A DNA stretch of 46,215 nt from JBBPYR01 sp038199755 (GTDB lineage: Bacteria > Chloroflexota > Ktedonobacteria > Ktedonobacterales > Ktedonobacteraceae): positions 1 to 46,215 of the forward strand of contig JBBPYR010000105.1 of assembly GCA_038199755.1 (NCBI GenBank). Direction: 5' to 3'. The notes under the pieces are model-generated. The model saw only the letters and a list, made by a program, of their open reading frames with translations. It had not been told where the DNA came from and made no database searches. A program made the position numbers and the translations under genes. Shown one piece after another: positions 7,317 to 15,428 of the stretch (its first letter is position 1; each line of letters begins with the position of its first letter).

Positions 7317-9560
7317 AGGAGATGTCTGAAGCATGCTTAAAATAACTCAAACTAAACCCACTATCGTACAAGTGACATCCTATTACCCACCGCATCTGGG
7401 CGGCATGCAAAATTGTGCGGCGCAGATTGCTGAGGGGTTTGTGGATAAAGGATACGCGGTGTCGGTCTATACGTCGGACACGGGGTATTCTGGCAACACA
7501 GGGAGGCACACAAAATCGCAGGTGCATTATTTGAAATCGATTGAATTTGCCCATACGCCAATTATTTTTACGCTCTTTTTTCGGCTTTTCGCGCTGCCGC
7601 GTCATTCTCTTATCCATCTGCATGTAGCCCAGGCATTCTCGCCAGAGATTGTGTATTTGATCTCCAAGTTAAAAGGAATACCGTATATCGCCCATATCCA
7701 TTTGGATGTAGATCCATCTGGCCCCTTCGGGTTTCTACTCGGTACTTATAAGAAATTGTTTCTGAAAAGGGTGTTGCAAGCGGCAGCCAAAATTGTTTGC
7801 CTCTCGGAGTCGCAGAAGATGCTGATCGCAGCAAAATATACACTTCCATTGGAAGCTATTGTAGTGATACCGAATGGTGTGGCTGAAACCTATTTCATAG
7901 CAAAAAAAACGAGCGAAAATATAGTGCCACATCTGTTATTCGTGGGCCGCTTGACATCTCAGAAAAACCTCTCGTTGCTCATTGAAGCCATTTCACACAT
8001 GCGAGCCAAGGTCTTTTTGGATATTGTGGGTGAAGGAGAACTGAGGAAGAACATAGAAGCTTTAATTCAGAAGCACAAACTGCAAAATGTTCACCTCCAC
8101 GGTCAAAAGATCGGGAGAGAACTGATTGAATTTTACCAGTCAGCAGATATCTTTGTGCTTCCTTCTTTAAAGGAGGGATTTTCACTTTCGATGCTTGAAG
8201 CACTCGCCGCTGGCCTGCCTGTGGTCGCATCCGATTTGCCTGAGATGCGGCCTATCCTTGGCGAATGTGGCGTGCTCATTCAAGAACCGACGGCCATAAA
8301 CTACGCAAAAGCCTTAGACACACTGCTCTCAAATAGAGAGACGATGCGGAACTTAAGCACGTTATCCGTGCAAATGGCGCGCTCTTACTCATGGGAGAGA
8401 GTCCTGGATTGCATAGAAGACGTTTATAAGGAGATGTCTGAAGCATGCTTACAATAACTCAAACCAAACCAACAATCGTGCATGTCACCTCCTATTACCC
8501 GCCTCACCTCAATGGTCTGGGTGGCCAGGAAAAAGGGACAGCACTGAGAGCAGAGAGATTTGTCGACAGAGGATACGCAGTGTCGGTCTATACCTCTGAC
8601 GTGGGCTATACGCGCAACGCGGAGATTCGCTCGAAATCACAAGTGTATTATTTGAAATCGATTGAATTGGCGCATACGCCAATTATCTTTACGCTCTTTT
8701 TTCGGCTTCTGGCACTGCCGCGTCATTCTCTTATCCATCTGCATGTAGCCCAGGCATTCTCGCCAGAGATTGTGTATTTGATCTCCAAGTTAAAAGGAAT
8801 ACCGTATATCGCCCATATCCATCTGGATGTAGATCCATCTGGCCCCTTCGGTTTCCTCCTTGAGCCGTATAAGAGATTGTTTCTCAAACGGGTGTTGCAA
8901 TCGGCAGCAAAAATCATCTGTATATCAGAAGCGTATCAGAAGCTTATCTCTTCCAAATATGCATTACCCTTGGAAGCTATTACGGTGATCCCTAATGGTG
9001 TGGCTGAAGAGTATTTTGTGGAGAAAAGAACGAGCGAAAACGCTGTTCCACATCTGTTATTCGTAGGCCGCTTGTCGATTCAGAAAAACCTTTCGCTGCT
9101 CATCGAAGCCATCTCGCAAATGCAAAGCCGTGTTATTTTGGACATCGTAGGCGAAGGGGAACGAAGGAAAGACTTGGAAGCTTTAATTCAGAAGCACAAA
9201 CTGCAAAATGTTCATCTTCATGGTCAAAAGACTGGTAGAGAGCTACTTGAATTTTACATGTTAGCAGACATATTCGTGCTTCCTTCCTTCAAAGAGGCTG
9301 GTCTCCCTAATTCGATGCTTGAAGCACTCGCCGCTGGCCTGCCTGTGGTCGCATCCGATTTGCCTGAGATACGGGATAACATTCATGATTGTGCTCTGCT
9401 CATCCAAGAGCCGAATGCCACAAACTATGCAAGAACATTAGATGAACTTTTATCAAATAAACAGGCCCTCCAAAATATGAGTGTGTTATCAGTGCAGAAA
9501 GCACGGGAGCGTTCATGGAAAAACGTCTTGGATGCTACAGAAGATCTTTATAAGCAGGTT
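7317..9560 (+). repeat. Tandem duplication of a glycosyltransferase gene with its ribosome site
   Basis: Unit 1 (about 7317-8427) and unit 2 (about 8428-9560) share the leader GGAGATGTCTGAAGCATGCT and most of the coding sequence. Identity is mosaic: the 137-base stretches 7594-7730 and 8715-8851 differ at a single base, including synonymous sites, while flanking parts differ often. Shorter identical blocks occur around 8059/9177 and 8190/9315. This pattern fits an older duplication partly homogenised by gene conversion. Confidence 0.85.
7333..8457 (+). CDS. Family 4 glycosyltransferase, tandem copy A
   Basis: A 374-residue GT-B enzyme. The start is TIVQVTSYYPPHLGGMQN. VPHLLFVGRLTSQKNLSLLI and the E-x7-E donor motif in FVLPSLKEGFSLSMLEALAA sit in the C-terminal half. 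The ATG follows AGGAGA at about 10 bases. It is a tandem duplicate of the next gene. Its last codons (MSEACLQ) are encoded by a copy of the leader that precedes its own start, so its 3' end was shaped by the duplication. It overlaps the next gene by 13 bases. Acceptor and sugar are unknown; retention of both copies suggests two similar transfers in one glycan. Confidence 0.9.
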   Translation: MLKITQTKPTIVQVTSYYPPHLGGMQNCAAQIAEGFVDKGYAVSVYTSDTGYSGNTGRHTKSQVHYLKSIEFAHTPIIFTLFFRLFALPRHSLIHLHVAQAFSPEIVYLISKLKGIPYIAHIHLDVDPSGPFGFLLGTYKKLFLKRVLQAAAKIVCLSESQKMLIAAKYTLPLEAIVVIPNGVAETYFIAKKTSENIVPHLLFVGRLTSQKNLSLLIEAISHMRAKVFLDIVGEGELRKNIEALIQKHKLQNVHLHGQKIGRELIEFYQSADIFVLPSLKEGFSLSMLEALAAGLPVVASDLPEMRPILGECGVLIQEPTAINYAKALDTLLSNRETMRNLSTLSVQMARSYSWERVLDCIEDVYKEMSEACLQ

Positions 9561-9572
9561 AAACCTGATTAG
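8445..9572 (+). CDS. Family 4 glycosyltransferase, tandem copy B
   Basis: A 375-residue paralogue of the preceding enzyme with the same fold and motifs: SYYPPHLNGLGGQEKGTA at the start, VPHLLFVGRLSIQKNLSLLI, and FVLPSFKEAGLPNSMLEALA at the donor site. It differs from copy A by a small insertion in the N-terminal glycine loop and by KEAGLPNS in place of KEGFSLS, both near substrate sites. The two may therefore use different acceptors or donors. The ATG lies inside the end of copy A, behind its own AAGGAGA site. Specificity is unknown. Confidence 0.9.
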   Translation: MLTITQTKPTIVHVTSYYPPHLNGLGGQEKGTALRAERFVDRGYAVSVYTSDVGYTRNAEIRSKSQVYYLKSIELAHTPIIFTLFFRLLALPRHSLIHLHVAQAFSPEIVYLISKLKGIPYIAHIHLDVDPSGPFGFLLEPYKRLFLKRVLQSAAKIICISEAYQKLISSKYALPLEAITVIPNGVAEEYFVEKRTSENAVPHLLFVGRLSIQKNLSLLIEAISQMQSRVILDIVGEGERRKDLEALIQKHKLQNVHLHGQKTGRELLEFYMLADIFVLPSFKEAGLPNSMLEALAAGLPVVASDLPEIRDNIHDCALLIQEPNATNYARTLDELLSNKQALQNMSVLSVQKARERSWKNVLDATEDLYKQVKPD

Positions 9573-9653
9573 CGGTAAAAAACACTCTTTGCTTTAGCTG
9601 TGCTTTGAAAAGGTGTTTGAGTGGTGAGTAGGAATAATAATGGAGGAACAAAA

Positions 9654-10853
9654 ATGAAGATACTAAAAATAATCAGTGCAGGATATGTAGCTGGCGGTGC
9701 AGAGAATGGCGTCGTAAAAATAAATCCCTACTTTAGAGATAAAGGTCATAGCATTAAAATTCTTGCAAGTGATATGGGAGCGAATAAAAAACATTTTCAT
9801 GATTATGTTTTTAAGAGTATCGGCCCACATAGCCCAATAAAAGTATTGTTATTTCTTTTTCATCCGTTTTCATTTTTAACTCTGAAAAAAGTATTAAAAG
9901 AATATAAACCAGATATTGTACACCTTCATACCATGACGCAAATTACACCATCTGTACTGTTTTTACTCAAAAAGTACCCTACAGTAATGACCCTGCATGG
10001 ACCTGAAACATTTCTCAGTAAACTATTAATTTGGTATCTGAAACCTTCGCATTTTAAAAATGACTTTTATGACAAAAAAAATCTGACTATGTTAGGGAAG
10101 TTAACATACGTGTATTTTAATTACATTCAGAAAACGGTCTACAGATTCGGCCTTAAGAATGTCGATGCCTTTATTGCCCCAAGTAAATATATTCAGAACT
10201 TAGCGCAGTCGGATGTTTCACCAATCATTCATGTACCTAATTTCGTTGAAGCGCGCCAATTTCATGAATTAACGAATAATTATAACTTGCTTTTTGTTGG
10301 ACGTTTGGAAAAAATGAAGGGAGTGGAATTCTTAATACAAGCGATGGCTTTCATTATCAAAGCATTTCCACAAGCGACATTGACGATTATTGGTGATGGC
10401 TCGGCGAAGACAGCCTTATTGAATACAGTAAAAGATTTACAAATGGATAAATATATACAATTTATCGGTTGGATGGAAAATAAAGAACTCGATACCTATT
10501 ATGAAAAAGCTAGCATTGTCGTTATTCCATCTTTCTGGCCAGAAAATTTTCCGACTGTTTGCAATGAAGCCATGAGTATAGGAAGACCTGTAATTGGAAC
10601 AAATATTGGAGGGATCCCAGAAATTATTGATGATGGAGTAAATGGCTATCTTGTCGAACCTCAAAACCCAGCACAAATAGCGGAAAAAGTATGCAATTTG
10701 TTTTTGGAGGGAGAATTATTAATAAAAATGGGGAGAAATGCCCGAAAAAAAGCGGAAGTGTTTAGCATAGAAAAACATATGGAGGATGTGGAAGCAGTTT
10801 ATAAAGGGATACTGAATAAGTATGAATTAAAGAATTGTCCAAATCATAAATAA
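9654..10853 (+). CDS. Family 4 glycosyltransferase, A+T-rich
   Basis: A 399-residue GT-B enzyme. The ATG at 9654 was chosen over the GTG at 9621 because TGGAGGA precedes it at good spacing and MKILKIISAGYVAGGAENGV is the normal family start. The centre has IVHLHTMTQITPSVLFLL. The C-terminal half has NLLFVGRLEKMKGVEFLI, and VVIPSFWPENFPTVCNEAMS holds the donor-site glutamates. The coding sequence is visibly richer in A and T than its neighbours, with many poly-A/T codons, which suggests separate acquisition. It sits between the duplicated pair and a more G+C-rich pair of genes in the same direction. Confidence 0.88.
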   Translation: MKILKIISAGYVAGGAENGVVKINPYFRDKGHSIKILASDMGANKKHFHDYVFKSIGPHSPIKVLLFLFHPFSFLTLKKVLKEYKPDIVHLHTMTQITPSVLFLLKKYPTVMTLHGPETFLSKLLIWYLKPSHFKNDFYDKKNLTMLGKLTYVYFNYIQKTVYRFGLKNVDAFIAPSKYIQNLAQSDVSPIIHVPNFVEARQFHELTNNYNLLFVGRLEKMKGVEFLIQAMAFIIKAFPQATLTIIGDGSAKTALLNTVKDLQMDKYIQFIGWMENKELDTYYEKASIVVIPSFWPENFPTVCNEAMSIGRPVIGTNIGGIPEIIDDGVNGYLVEPQNPAQIAEKVCNLFLEGELLIKMGRNARKKAEVFSIEKHMEDVEAVYKGILNKYELKNCPNHK

Positions 10854-10943
10854 ACATGCAAAGAAGAAAACGATATGTAGAGAGATGCGGTTAATGGAAA
10901 CAGAGAAGAGTCGCCCAGAAGTGAACAAGAAAGAGAGCATGCC

Positions 10944-12140
10944 ATGAAAGTCTGCCTCGTGGCATCCTACTTTGCACCAGCGCGTGGAGGAGGAGAAACG
11001 TTCACGCTCCAAACATGCAAATACTTGCAAGAGGAATACGGCCACGACGTCTTCGTCGTCACGACAAGACACGAGCATGGTGCAATGCTCATCGAGGAGA
11101 GAGTAGGCTTTAAGACGTACACATTGCCAGTAGACATGAAACTGTCTAACACGCCAATAGGTTTTAGCTGGCACAGGAAGTTACGCGAGATATTCGCAAG
11201 CGAGAAGCCGGACGTTATCAACGCGCACATACCTGTTCCTTTCTTGGCTGACATCGCTGAACGATCACGCGGTCATATCCCTTTTGTGTTGACTGTCTAT
11301 AATGACATCGAGAAAGCGACGTTTCTCGGTAAACTTCTGTGTGCAGGCTACTACCGCGCACTGGGGAACAAGACGCTTAAACAAAGCGACGGCATTATTG
11401 CTCTCTCCGATTATTACGTAGACTCCTCGCGCCGCCTGAGTGCTCAACGTGCAAAGCTGACCATCGCCACGTGCGGTGTGGACACTGATCTATTTCATCC
11501 ACAGTCTTCACATGGCCTCGTCGCACGCGAACGCTATAAGGATCGGCGGATCGTTCTCTTCGTGGGGTCGATGGATGCCAGCCATGCTCACAAGGGACTC
11601 GACATTCTCATCCGTTCCATTGCTCTGCTTCGAGAGCGATACGAGCATATTCTTCTGCTCGCGGTGGGCAAGGGCGATGCGATTGCCAGCTATCAAGCAT
11701 TGGCGAATAGGTACGGCCTCGCCGATCATATTCTGTTCCCTGGCCCAGTTGAAGACGGTGAACTGGCAGACTTCTATCGTTCCGCGGACGTGTGCGTTTT
11801 GCCATCCACCAATCGGTCTGAGGGTTTGGGTTTGGTGCTAATAGAAGCATCAGCATGTCAGACGCCAATTATCGGAACGCGCGTAGGCGGCATTCCCTTC
11901 GCGGTTCAGGATAACATGACAGGTCTTTTGGTGGAACCTGGAGATGTCAACGCGCTAGCAGGAGCGATAGAGTGCATCTTGGCAGACTCCGAGCTAGCAG
12001 CTTCGTTGGGCAGCAACGGCCATCGACGCGTGAAGGAGCACTTCACGTGGGGTGCCTCTGCCGAAGGAACGAACAACGCGCTTTTGAACGCAGTATATGG
12101 TCATCCAGGTGACCAGTCGGCTGTCGATGGAAACGCGTGA
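10944..12140 (+). CDS. Family 4 glycosyltransferase
   Basis: A 398-residue GT-B enzyme starting MKVCLVASYFAPARGGGETF, with INAHIPVPFLADIAE in the N-terminal domain. RRIVLFVGSMDASHAHKGLD and the donor motif CVLPSTNRSEGLGLVLIEAS lie in the C-terminal domain. The weak ribosome site GAAAGAGA precedes the ATG. Codon use is more G+C-rich and more CG-containing than in the genes just upstream and matches the pyruvyl transferase that follows, so these two look like a unit of their own origin. The product probably extends the surface glycan; donor and acceptor are unknown. Confidence 0.88.
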   Translation: MKVCLVASYFAPARGGGETFTLQTCKYLQEEYGHDVFVVTTRHEHGAMLIEERVGFKTYTLPVDMKLSNTPIGFSWHRKLREIFASEKPDVINAHIPVPFLADIAERSRGHIPFVLTVYNDIEKATFLGKLLCAGYYRALGNKTLKQSDGIIALSDYYVDSSRRLSAQRAKLTIATCGVDTDLFHPQSSHGLVARERYKDRRIVLFVGSMDASHAHKGLDILIRSIALLRERYEHILLLAVGKGDAIASYQALANRYGLADHILFPGPVEDGELADFYRSADVCVLPSTNRSEGLGLVLIEASACQTPIIGTRVGGIPFAVQDNMTGLLVEPGDVNALAGAIECILADSELAASLGSNGHRRVKEHFTWGASAEGTNNALLNAVYGHPGDQSAVDGNA

Positions 12141-12175
12141 GAAAGATGAAAGTAGAATAGAGGGAAGGAAAGATC

Positions 12176-13444
12176 TTGAAGATCTTAGTCGTTAATACTT
12201 ACGTTCGCGAGAATGCTGGTGATGCAGCATTGCTTAGTGTCATTTTAGAACAGCTTGCGGAAGCCTTTCCCGGTAGCGAGATAAGTGTGTCGGGAATGGA
12301 AAATCCACAGCGGTTCGCAGACTTCGAGGGGACAAGAAATCTTGGCTCGCTGCATCGCTGGACTTCTGACGAGGAGATTTCGCGACCTAAGCGGATAGCA
12401 CGGAAAATAGTAGTGGGATTGATAGGGCTCTTTTGGTTCCGTGGTCCGAAGAAGGTGTGGCACTTAGTCGAACGGTGTTTGCCAGGTGAACCTCGCAGTC
12501 AGCTCAGTGCGCTCAGAACCGCAGACCTCGTCGTTGGGGTTGGTGGAGGATACATGCAAGGTGCAAAAGGCATCAGAGGGGATATGAGCGTCTTCTTTCT
12601 CTTGCTCCCACTGGTCTTGACCAAACGCTTAAAGACGTCGCTGTTTTTGGCTCCACAGTCATATGGGCCTTTTAGCAGGAAGTGGCAGGAAAGAGCTGTA
12701 GTACGCGTTCTTCGTGGCATCAATGCAGTTTTCGTGAGGGAAAATGTCAGTATGATGTTACTCGAGAGTCTAGGGGCTAAGCCGCAACGTCTTAAGAGAG
12801 CAGTCGACTCCGGATTTGCGTTCGAGAGTAACTCAACGCGCGACTGGCGAAAGTATCTTTCGGCTGACCGCAAAATTCCGCTGGTTGGCATGACTGCCCG
12901 CCAATGGCTTGAGCCGATGGCTCAAGCGCAATATGAAGGAGCACTGAGTTTGACAGTGGATCACATTCAAACTGCTTATGGGAACCGTGCAATACTTATT
13001 CCGCAGGTGATGTCAAATTACCAGCAAGACGACGATCGCATTGTGCAAAGTCGCATCGCGGCCAAGTGTGCCCCCGAATGTAAGCCCGCGAACCTCATTG
13101 ATGCGCATAATTACCATGAGCTGAAGTCGCTCTACGGGAGCCTTGACTACTTTATTGGTACCAGATTTCATTCCGTGATTTTCGCGCTGACCAGTTTTGT
13201 GCCGTGTATCGCCATTGAGTGTGAACACAAAACGAGCGGCATCATGAGAGAACTAGGACTTCAGCGATGGGTCGTTCCGATTGAAGAGGTGACAGCAGAA
13301 CGTCTCCAGGTGCTGTTCGATGAGCTTCTTCGGGAAGCTGACTCGTACCGGGCGCATTTGCATGAGGTTATTCCACCCTATGTACGTCAATCGAGAGCAT
13401 TTGTGTCAACCTTGAAGGAGTATGCTTGTCGAGAAGACCTCTAA
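12176..13444 (+). CDS. Polysaccharide pyruvyl transferase family protein
   Basis: The 422-residue protein starts at TTG 12176, preceded by GGGAAGGAA. The family pattern is clear: LVVNTYVRENAGDAALL at the N-terminus, DLVVGVGGGYMQG, LAPQSYGPFSRKWQERAVVR, and near the C-terminus DYFIGTRFHSVIFALTSFVP. CsaB/WcaK-type enzymes of this GT-B-like family transfer pyruvate from phosphoenolpyruvate to a sugar as a ketal, giving the polymer an acidic group. Some relatives are sulfate- or sugar-transferring, so pyruvylation is likely but not certain. It follows the G+C-rich glycosyltransferase by 35 bases and precedes the GH16 gene. Confidence 0.85.
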   Translation: MKILVVNTYVRENAGDAALLSVILEQLAEAFPGSEISVSGMENPQRFADFEGTRNLGSLHRWTSDEEISRPKRIARKIVVGLIGLFWFRGPKKVWHLVERCLPGEPRSQLSALRTADLVVGVGGGYMQGAKGIRGDMSVFFLLLPLVLTKRLKTSLFLAPQSYGPFSRKWQERAVVRVLRGINAVFVRENVSMMLLESLGAKPQRLKRAVDSGFAFESNSTRDWRKYLSADRKIPLVGMTARQWLEPMAQAQYEGALSLTVDHIQTAYGNRAILIPQVMSNYQQDDDRIVQSRIAAKCAPECKPANLIDAHNYHELKSLYGSLDYFIGTRFHSVIFALTSFVPCIAIECEHKTSGIMRELGLQRWVVPIEEVTAERLQVLFDELLREADSYRAHLHEVIPPYVRQSRAFVSTLKEYACREDL

Positions 13445-13523
13445 TAACGTTTTCAAATGAATCCACTGTACGCTTTTAGTAACAAGGGCAAATAGAGACC
13501 GATCTTTGTTAGCTATTAGGAAG

Positions 13524-13555
13524 ATGAAGGGTAAAGTCGATGAAGGGTAAAGTCA
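13524..13555 (+). repeat. 16-base tandem duplication at the GH16 start codon
   Basis: ATGAAGGGTAAAGTCG occurs at 13524-13539 and, with its last base changed, again at 13540-13555. The first ATG opens only eight codons before a TAA; the second begins the GH16 gene. The upstream copy also supplies the GAAGGG that may serve as ribosome site. Confidence 0.7.
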
Positions 13556-14472
13556 ATGCAATTTCTCATGAGTATCAGCGTCAATTGCCATACGAAAAGC
13601 GATCTGGAAATAGATTTGCTCAAAGATCAACTATAACATCCGCTTTAGGCATGATATGCCTCTTTATTTTGCTTACGGCCATTGTTTTTCCGGGATCGTT
13701 CAAGTGGCAAAATTTTTTCCCCGCCCCTCCAGGTTCGTCTTATGCAGGTTCGTCTCATTTAGTTTCTTCTCATGAAGTTTCTCAGTCTATCAAATGGGGT
13801 CTTGCTTTCGATGATGAATTTACTGGATCAACCATTGCCCAACGTAAATGGAATATAGAAAACATGGGTCATGTAGGCTATCAAAACTGTTGCTTGGGTT
13901 ACGGGTTGCAATATTTCACGCCAAATGCGCTCTCGCTGGTAAATGGGTCGCTTCAGATTACAACCAAAAACCAGACTGTGGGAAGATATAAGTATACATC
14001 CGGGGCGATAACTACAGAGAACAAGTTTAGCTTCTTATATGGGCGTATAGATTTTCGGGCTAAGTTGCCAAGAACACAGGGGCTTTGGCCTGCTATTTGG
14101 TTACTCCCAAATGGAAGCCGTGGCAATGCTTCTTTTGAAATAGATGTTATGGAACTGTTAGGGCAAGACCCTACAACAGTTCATATGACGAACCATTGGG
14201 GGAAAAAAGAGATATACGCTTCTTATAAAAGTTCAGATTTTTCGCGTAGTTATCACGTTTTCAGCATGATCTGGTTACCACAAAGTATTACCTGGTATGT
14301 TGATGGTGCAAAGGCTTTCCAAACCTCAAAGGGCATCTCAAATAAGCAAATGTACCTTATCATTAACTCCTCCATAGGAGGTGCTTGGGTAGGTCCACCA
14401 AATAGGACCACTGTCTTACCCCAGTTGATGAATATTGATTATGTGCGCATATATAAACCTCTATCGAAATAA
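13540..14472 (+). CDS. Membrane-anchored family 16 glycoside hydrolase
   Basis: A 310-residue protein with a basic cytoplasmic tail, a single membrane segment at about residues 34-51 and a Ser-rich linker. A GH16 beta-jelly-roll domain follows from about residue 85 to the end. The catalytic motif is E-I-D-V-M-E at 200-205, with nucleophile E200, D202 and acid/base E205, so the active site is intact. WNIENMGHVG, GRIDFRAKLPRTQGLWPAIW and YLIINSSIGGAW are typical family strands. GH16 enzymes cut beta-1,3 or beta-1,4 glucans or galactans or act as transglycosylases. Here it may trim or release the exopolysaccharide at the cell surface. A 16-base tandem duplication spans the start codon and leaves a dead 8-codon frame upstream. 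Confidence 0.9.
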   Translation: MKGKVNAISHEYQRQLPYEKRSGNRFAQRSTITSALGMICLFILLTAIVFPGSFKWQNFFPAPPGSSYAGSSHLVSSHEVSQSIKWGLAFDDEFTGSTIAQRKWNIENMGHVGYQNCCLGYGLQYFTPNALSLVNGSLQITTKNQTVGRYKYTSGAITTENKFSFLYGRIDFRAKLPRTQGLWPAIWLLPNGSRGNASFEIDVMELLGQDPTTVHMTNHWGKKEIYASYKSSDFSRSYHVFSMIWLPQSITWYVDGAKAFQTSKGISNKQMYLIINSSIGGAWVGPPNRTTVLPQLMNIDYVRIYKPLSK

Positions 14473-14493
14473 TAATAAGTAAGTATAGTCTAC

Positions 14494-14523
14494 TTGACGG
14501 ATTTGCTTGCTATCTCATACAAT
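14494..14523 (+). promoter_or_regulatory. Promoter of the MerR-fold regulator gene
   Basis: TTGACG (14494-14499), an 18-base spacer and TACAAT (14518-14523). The predicted start near 14530 lies downstream of the in-frame ATG at 14507, which argues for the ATG at 14603 as the real start. AAGTA / TACTT arms (14481-14495) just upstream could be an operator, but this is weak. Confidence 0.65.
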
Positions 14524-14602
14524 CAGGCTAGAGGAATGGATGCCCCTGGTGGGCAACCTGATGCATGTTGTGACACTTTTTATAGAGCAGGGGGTGCAGA
14601 TC

Positions 14603-15250
14603 ATGTCTACATCATCGAACAGTGATGAATGGCTGAGCCTACGCGAGGCCGCCGACATGCTGGGTATGCACCCCGCGACGGTGCGCCTATGGGCCGACCG
14701 CAACGAACTGCCATCGCGCCGCACCAATGGCGGTCATCGCCGTTTTAGTCGCACCGACATCGAGGCACGTCTGCGCCAACAAAGCGAGCAGAAACCCAAT
14801 CCCGCCGCACAGTTATTGATTCAGAGCGTGCTTGGACGAGTGCGTATCGCCTTTACCGACGGCACGCTGAACACGCTGCCATGGTATCAACACTTTAATG
14901 AGCCAGCGCGTGACGCCTACCGCAGCTTGGGTCGGCGCGTGCTCGAACTCTTGTTGCGCGCCATCCACGATGGCACACGGAAAGACGATTTACGGGCCGA
15001 GGCCATTCTGCTCGGTAGCGAGTACGGAGCTGTTACATATACAGAACATGTACCGGTCGCGGACGCGGTACGGGCCTTCCTCTATTTCCGCACGCTGATA
15101 GATGAAAGTGTACTGCAATTGGCAGAGGTGCGTGGGAGTCGCGACCATCAGGATATCCCCTGGGTTGAAAGCCTCTATCAGATACAAACCATCACCAACG
15201 AAATTCTACCCGCATTGATCGAAGCAGCCCTCGGAGTGCCTACCCCATAG
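14603..15250 (+). CDS. MerR/excisionase-type helix-turn-helix regulator with helical C-terminal domain
   Basis: A 215-residue protein. Residues 8-60 form a winged helix-turn-helix: WLSLREAADMLGMHPATVRL, then GGHRRFSRTDIEARL. This is the MerR/HTH_17 fold that recognises DNA through the second helix and a wing. From about residue 70 the protein is all-helical and contains LLLRAIHDGTRKDDLRAEAI and VPVADAVRAFLYFRTLIDES. That pattern recalls the N-terminal sensor domains of RsbR-type stress proteins and is not a known effector site. The start is set by the promoter at 14494-14523 and a GGGGGT ribosome site. It stands alone between the GH16 and PBP genes; its target could be either or itself. Confidence 0.82.
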   Translation: MSTSSNSDEWLSLREAADMLGMHPATVRLWADRNELPSRRTNGGHRRFSRTDIEARLRQQSEQKPNPAAQLLIQSVLGRVRIAFTDGTLNTLPWYQHFNEPARDAYRSLGRRVLELLLRAIHDGTRKDDLRAEAILLGSEYGAVTYTEHVPVADAVRAFLYFRTLIDESVLQLAEVRGSRDHQDIPWVESLYQIQTITNEILPALIEAALGVPTP

Positions 15251-15428
15251 CCAATCTCAGTTGGAACAAATACCCCTTTACAACGTCTACTACTATAATG
15301 ACGTGTTATTACCTTTTTTACGTATTGTCGTGGTTGATCGACCTATGTTATCGTTAGATCAAACGTAAGCTCAAGCTTTCTCATAAGCCATGCCAGCACA
15401 AAGATACCTTAGAAGGGGGCGTATATTC

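Noticed and set aside
14507..14602. Upstream start for the MerR-fold gene at 14507
   Set aside because: That ATG lies between the -35 and -10 boxes of the predicted promoter, so it would not be in the message.
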